Assembly (NCBI GenBank): GCA_033439265.1
Contig: JAVTVX010000035.1
Location: 21,478,001-21,542,000 of the forward strand
Source of the DNA: Dillenia suffruticosa
Taxonomy: Eukaryota; Streptophyta; Magnoliopsida; Dilleniales; Dilleniaceae
Length of the DNA: 64,000 nt
Reading direction: 5' to 3'
Within the stretch, counting starts at the first letter, position 1; the number at the start of each line of letters is the position of its first letter. The notes under the pieces were generated by a model. The model ran no database searches, was not told where the DNA came from, and saw only the letters and a list, made by a program, of their open reading frames with translations. This document shows, one piece after another, positions 62,151-64,000 of this stretch. The position numbers and the translations under genes are program-made.

Positions 62151-62323
62151 AGTTGGAGAACCAAGGGTAGATTGAGAAGAAAAGAGATGTTGGAGTTGGA
62201 GAAGGCGTGGACTTGCTGGGGTTTTTCGACAGGAGAGAGAGAAGGTGGAGTTTCAGGGTTTTGAGGGTGGTGGCGATTTGCTTTGGAGTGCGGATGGTGG
62301 AGATGGGAAAGAAAAATGTGGGC

Positions 62324-62358
62324 GGGGGGGGGGGGGGGGGGAGTGCGTTTCTGTGTGA

Positions 62359-62398
<40 letters not shown>
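62324..62398. repeat. G18 run and (GA)n microsatellite
   Basis: Homopolymer G at 62324-62341, then after about 18 unique bases a (GA)n of about 38 bases (62361-62398). Homopolymers of this length are also prone to sequencing error. Confidence 0.9.
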
Positions 62399-62400
<2 letters not shown>

Positions 62401-63900
62401 GATGTGGAGATTAGGTGCAGTTTTTTCTGATATAGTAATAGTCACGTAAGCAAAATCTAACGATGTTACAAACAAATCAGCGAAGCGTGCATGCAGCATT
62501 AGCAAATAACGGTTATATTATCAACAGTGTTAGGTAAAGAATCCAATTGGATTGTAATTTAATGTTTAAGTATTTGATCCTAACAATATTGACTTTAAGG
62601 ATTCAATTAAAATTTTGGTGCAAAATTCAGCGAGAAAAAAAAATCCAGTACAAGACAGGTGGAAATTTTGGATTGCCAATACATTTCTATGGAGCTTGAC
62701 TTCCGGGTTTAATTGTGGGAATTTTATTTCAAAGGCATGAGAGAGAGAAACTGAACTCAAATCCAGCAAGAGAGAAAAGGGATCGTGTTGCTAATGGAGA
62801 GACTTCAGTTTCCTTTTGAGGGAGGCTTAGGATTTAATAATCCATGAGAGAGAGAGAGAAGATGAGAGTGAATTAGGAAAATCTTGATTATTTTTAAGAT
62901 ACTTTAATTTTATTGATTTTTTATTTTATATTGTTTTACCTTTTTCGAAGAATAATATTTATCTCCACTTTTCATTAAAAAAATTACACTAGTGAATAAT
63001 TTAAAAAAGAAGAGAAGATCCACCTTCTATAAGCATGCATGGTTGCAACTTTACACATCCGGTGTTTCTCAACAGGGTTTGCATGCATAATTATCATGCA
63101 TAGCACACTAATTTAAATCTCTTATCCTATTTTAGATCATTGGAAGTTGGAAATAGCATCATTTTTGCTGTTTGAATTTGAAGGATCTGCTCCCCAAGTG
63201 GAAAAAAAAAAAAAATTAATTGTGTGAGAACGGCAGAGTTTGCATATAACCTGTCCTTTGGTTTGTCTTTTACTTTTTTTATTTTATTTTATTTAACGGG
63301 CAAACTCCCCCCCCCCCGGGCCAAAAAAAAGAAGGCACTTCTAGAGACAACGGAAGGGATCCCGTGACAACCTGTCATGTCTTGTGGGTCTAAGATTAAT
63401 TTGCCATAACATAGATTATCTTATTTTATCTTAAAATATTAAAATTTTAATTATAAAACTAAACTTTTTTATATTCATTAATGATTAATGTTTTATATTT
63501 GTGTTTCTTTATATTTTTATTGTTTTCTTCTATCATTGAATATAATGCATAAATAAAAAAAATTTGCTATTAAAATGTATACTATCTTAGCGCATAAGAC
63601 TGATAGTAATTAAAAAATTATGGAAGTATATTTGCTGCGATTTTGATTATCGGAGAACGGAACACCATGCGTTGCAATTCTACTGTTGGAGAAGAAAATA
63701 TAAGGCAGAGTTGCCCAAAAACGGAGCGCTTTAACTGGGGTTTCTCCCGCCCCCGGGGGGGTGGGTTTAAAAATGGGAAAAACGCACGCACGACGATCAC
63801 ATGCTCAAAAAGTCAAAAAGAGAAGAGCATGGGGGACCTCACAATTTACCATTTTACAATTTTTCATGTTCATACCCCTCCAATTAGGTTGCTTTTCATT
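62399..63900. other. AT-rich intergenic DNA
   Basis: No gene recognised. A C run lies at 63309-63318 and a G run at about 63756-63761. Open frames here are short and lack family signatures. Confidence 0.45.
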
Positions 63901-63924
63901 TTTTAAAATCGCAAAATTCAATTC

Positions 63925-64000
63925 ACTTTGTTCTCTCTCTCTCTGTCTCTCTCCCCACTTCTCTGAACCTGATCTTCGCCTAGGGTTTTTTCCCTTCTTG
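63925..64000 (+). promoter_or_regulatory. Probable leader/promoter of a gene beyond the right edge
   Basis: A CT-rich tract (63931-63955) is followed by CGCCTAGGGTTTTTTCCC. The TAGGGTTTT word is a telo-box-type element frequent in leaders of plant translation and growth genes. Pyrimidine-rich leaders of this kind occur directly upstream of start codons; none is reached before the window ends. Confidence 0.35.

Noticed and set aside
62143-62505. Open frames of Ser-Leu or Arg-Glu repeats
   Set aside because: Products of GA/CT microsatellites and the G run; similar artefacts occur at 9690-9872, 22012-22319, 41260-41496, 48463-48741 and 60805-61110.

Overview
This is eudicot nuclear DNA. The genes carry spliceosomal introns and encode plant-type families (DYW-class PPR, DREB-type AP2/ERF, DUF810/MUN, GT47 exostosin, CRS2-associated factor). 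Intergenic DNA is very AT-rich, with many GA/CT and AT microsatellites and short A-tailed retroposons. I cannot name the species.

Layout. 1-3801 (+): 3' half of an oligosaccharyltransferase STT3 gene, 11 exons in the window. 4964-9784 (-): complete 5-exon MUN/DUF810 (UNC13-like) gene, convergent with STT3 and containing a GC-AG intron. 11463-11770 (+): a heat-shock-type promoter and leader with no visible gene behind it. 13487-15744 (+): decayed DYW PPR gene. 15745-36590: about 21 kb without a supportable gene, holding SINE-like elements and simple repeats. 36591-37322 (-): intronless DREB A-4/TINY-type transcription factor. 37323-44264: AT-rich spacer with an inverted pair of AT-rich repeats. 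44265-about 48000 (-): multi-exon alpha/beta-hydrolase (GHSKGG) whose frame is hit by a clean 4-bp duplication. 49879-52709 (-): complete 4-coding-exon GT47 exostosin-type glycosyltransferase, with a leader intron holding an imperfect repeat array. 57480-60104 (-): broken tandem paralogue of that gene. 60904-60951 (+): a lone PPR motif. 61630-62150 (+): fragment of a chloroplast-type CRS2-associated factor gene. The right edge looks like the promoter/leader of a further (+) gene.

The genes are independent housekeeping, signalling or wall/secretory genes, not a pathway cluster. I see no operon, CRISPR array or unknown multi-gene system. The most notable signals are the orphan heat-shock promoter, the hydrolase frameshift beside a potentially compensating acceptor, SINEs with recognisable target-site duplications, the repeat array in the GT47 leader intron, and several decaying gene copies. 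Exon boundaries were derived by hand from GT/AG signals and frame continuity. Family comparisons are from memory, with no database search.
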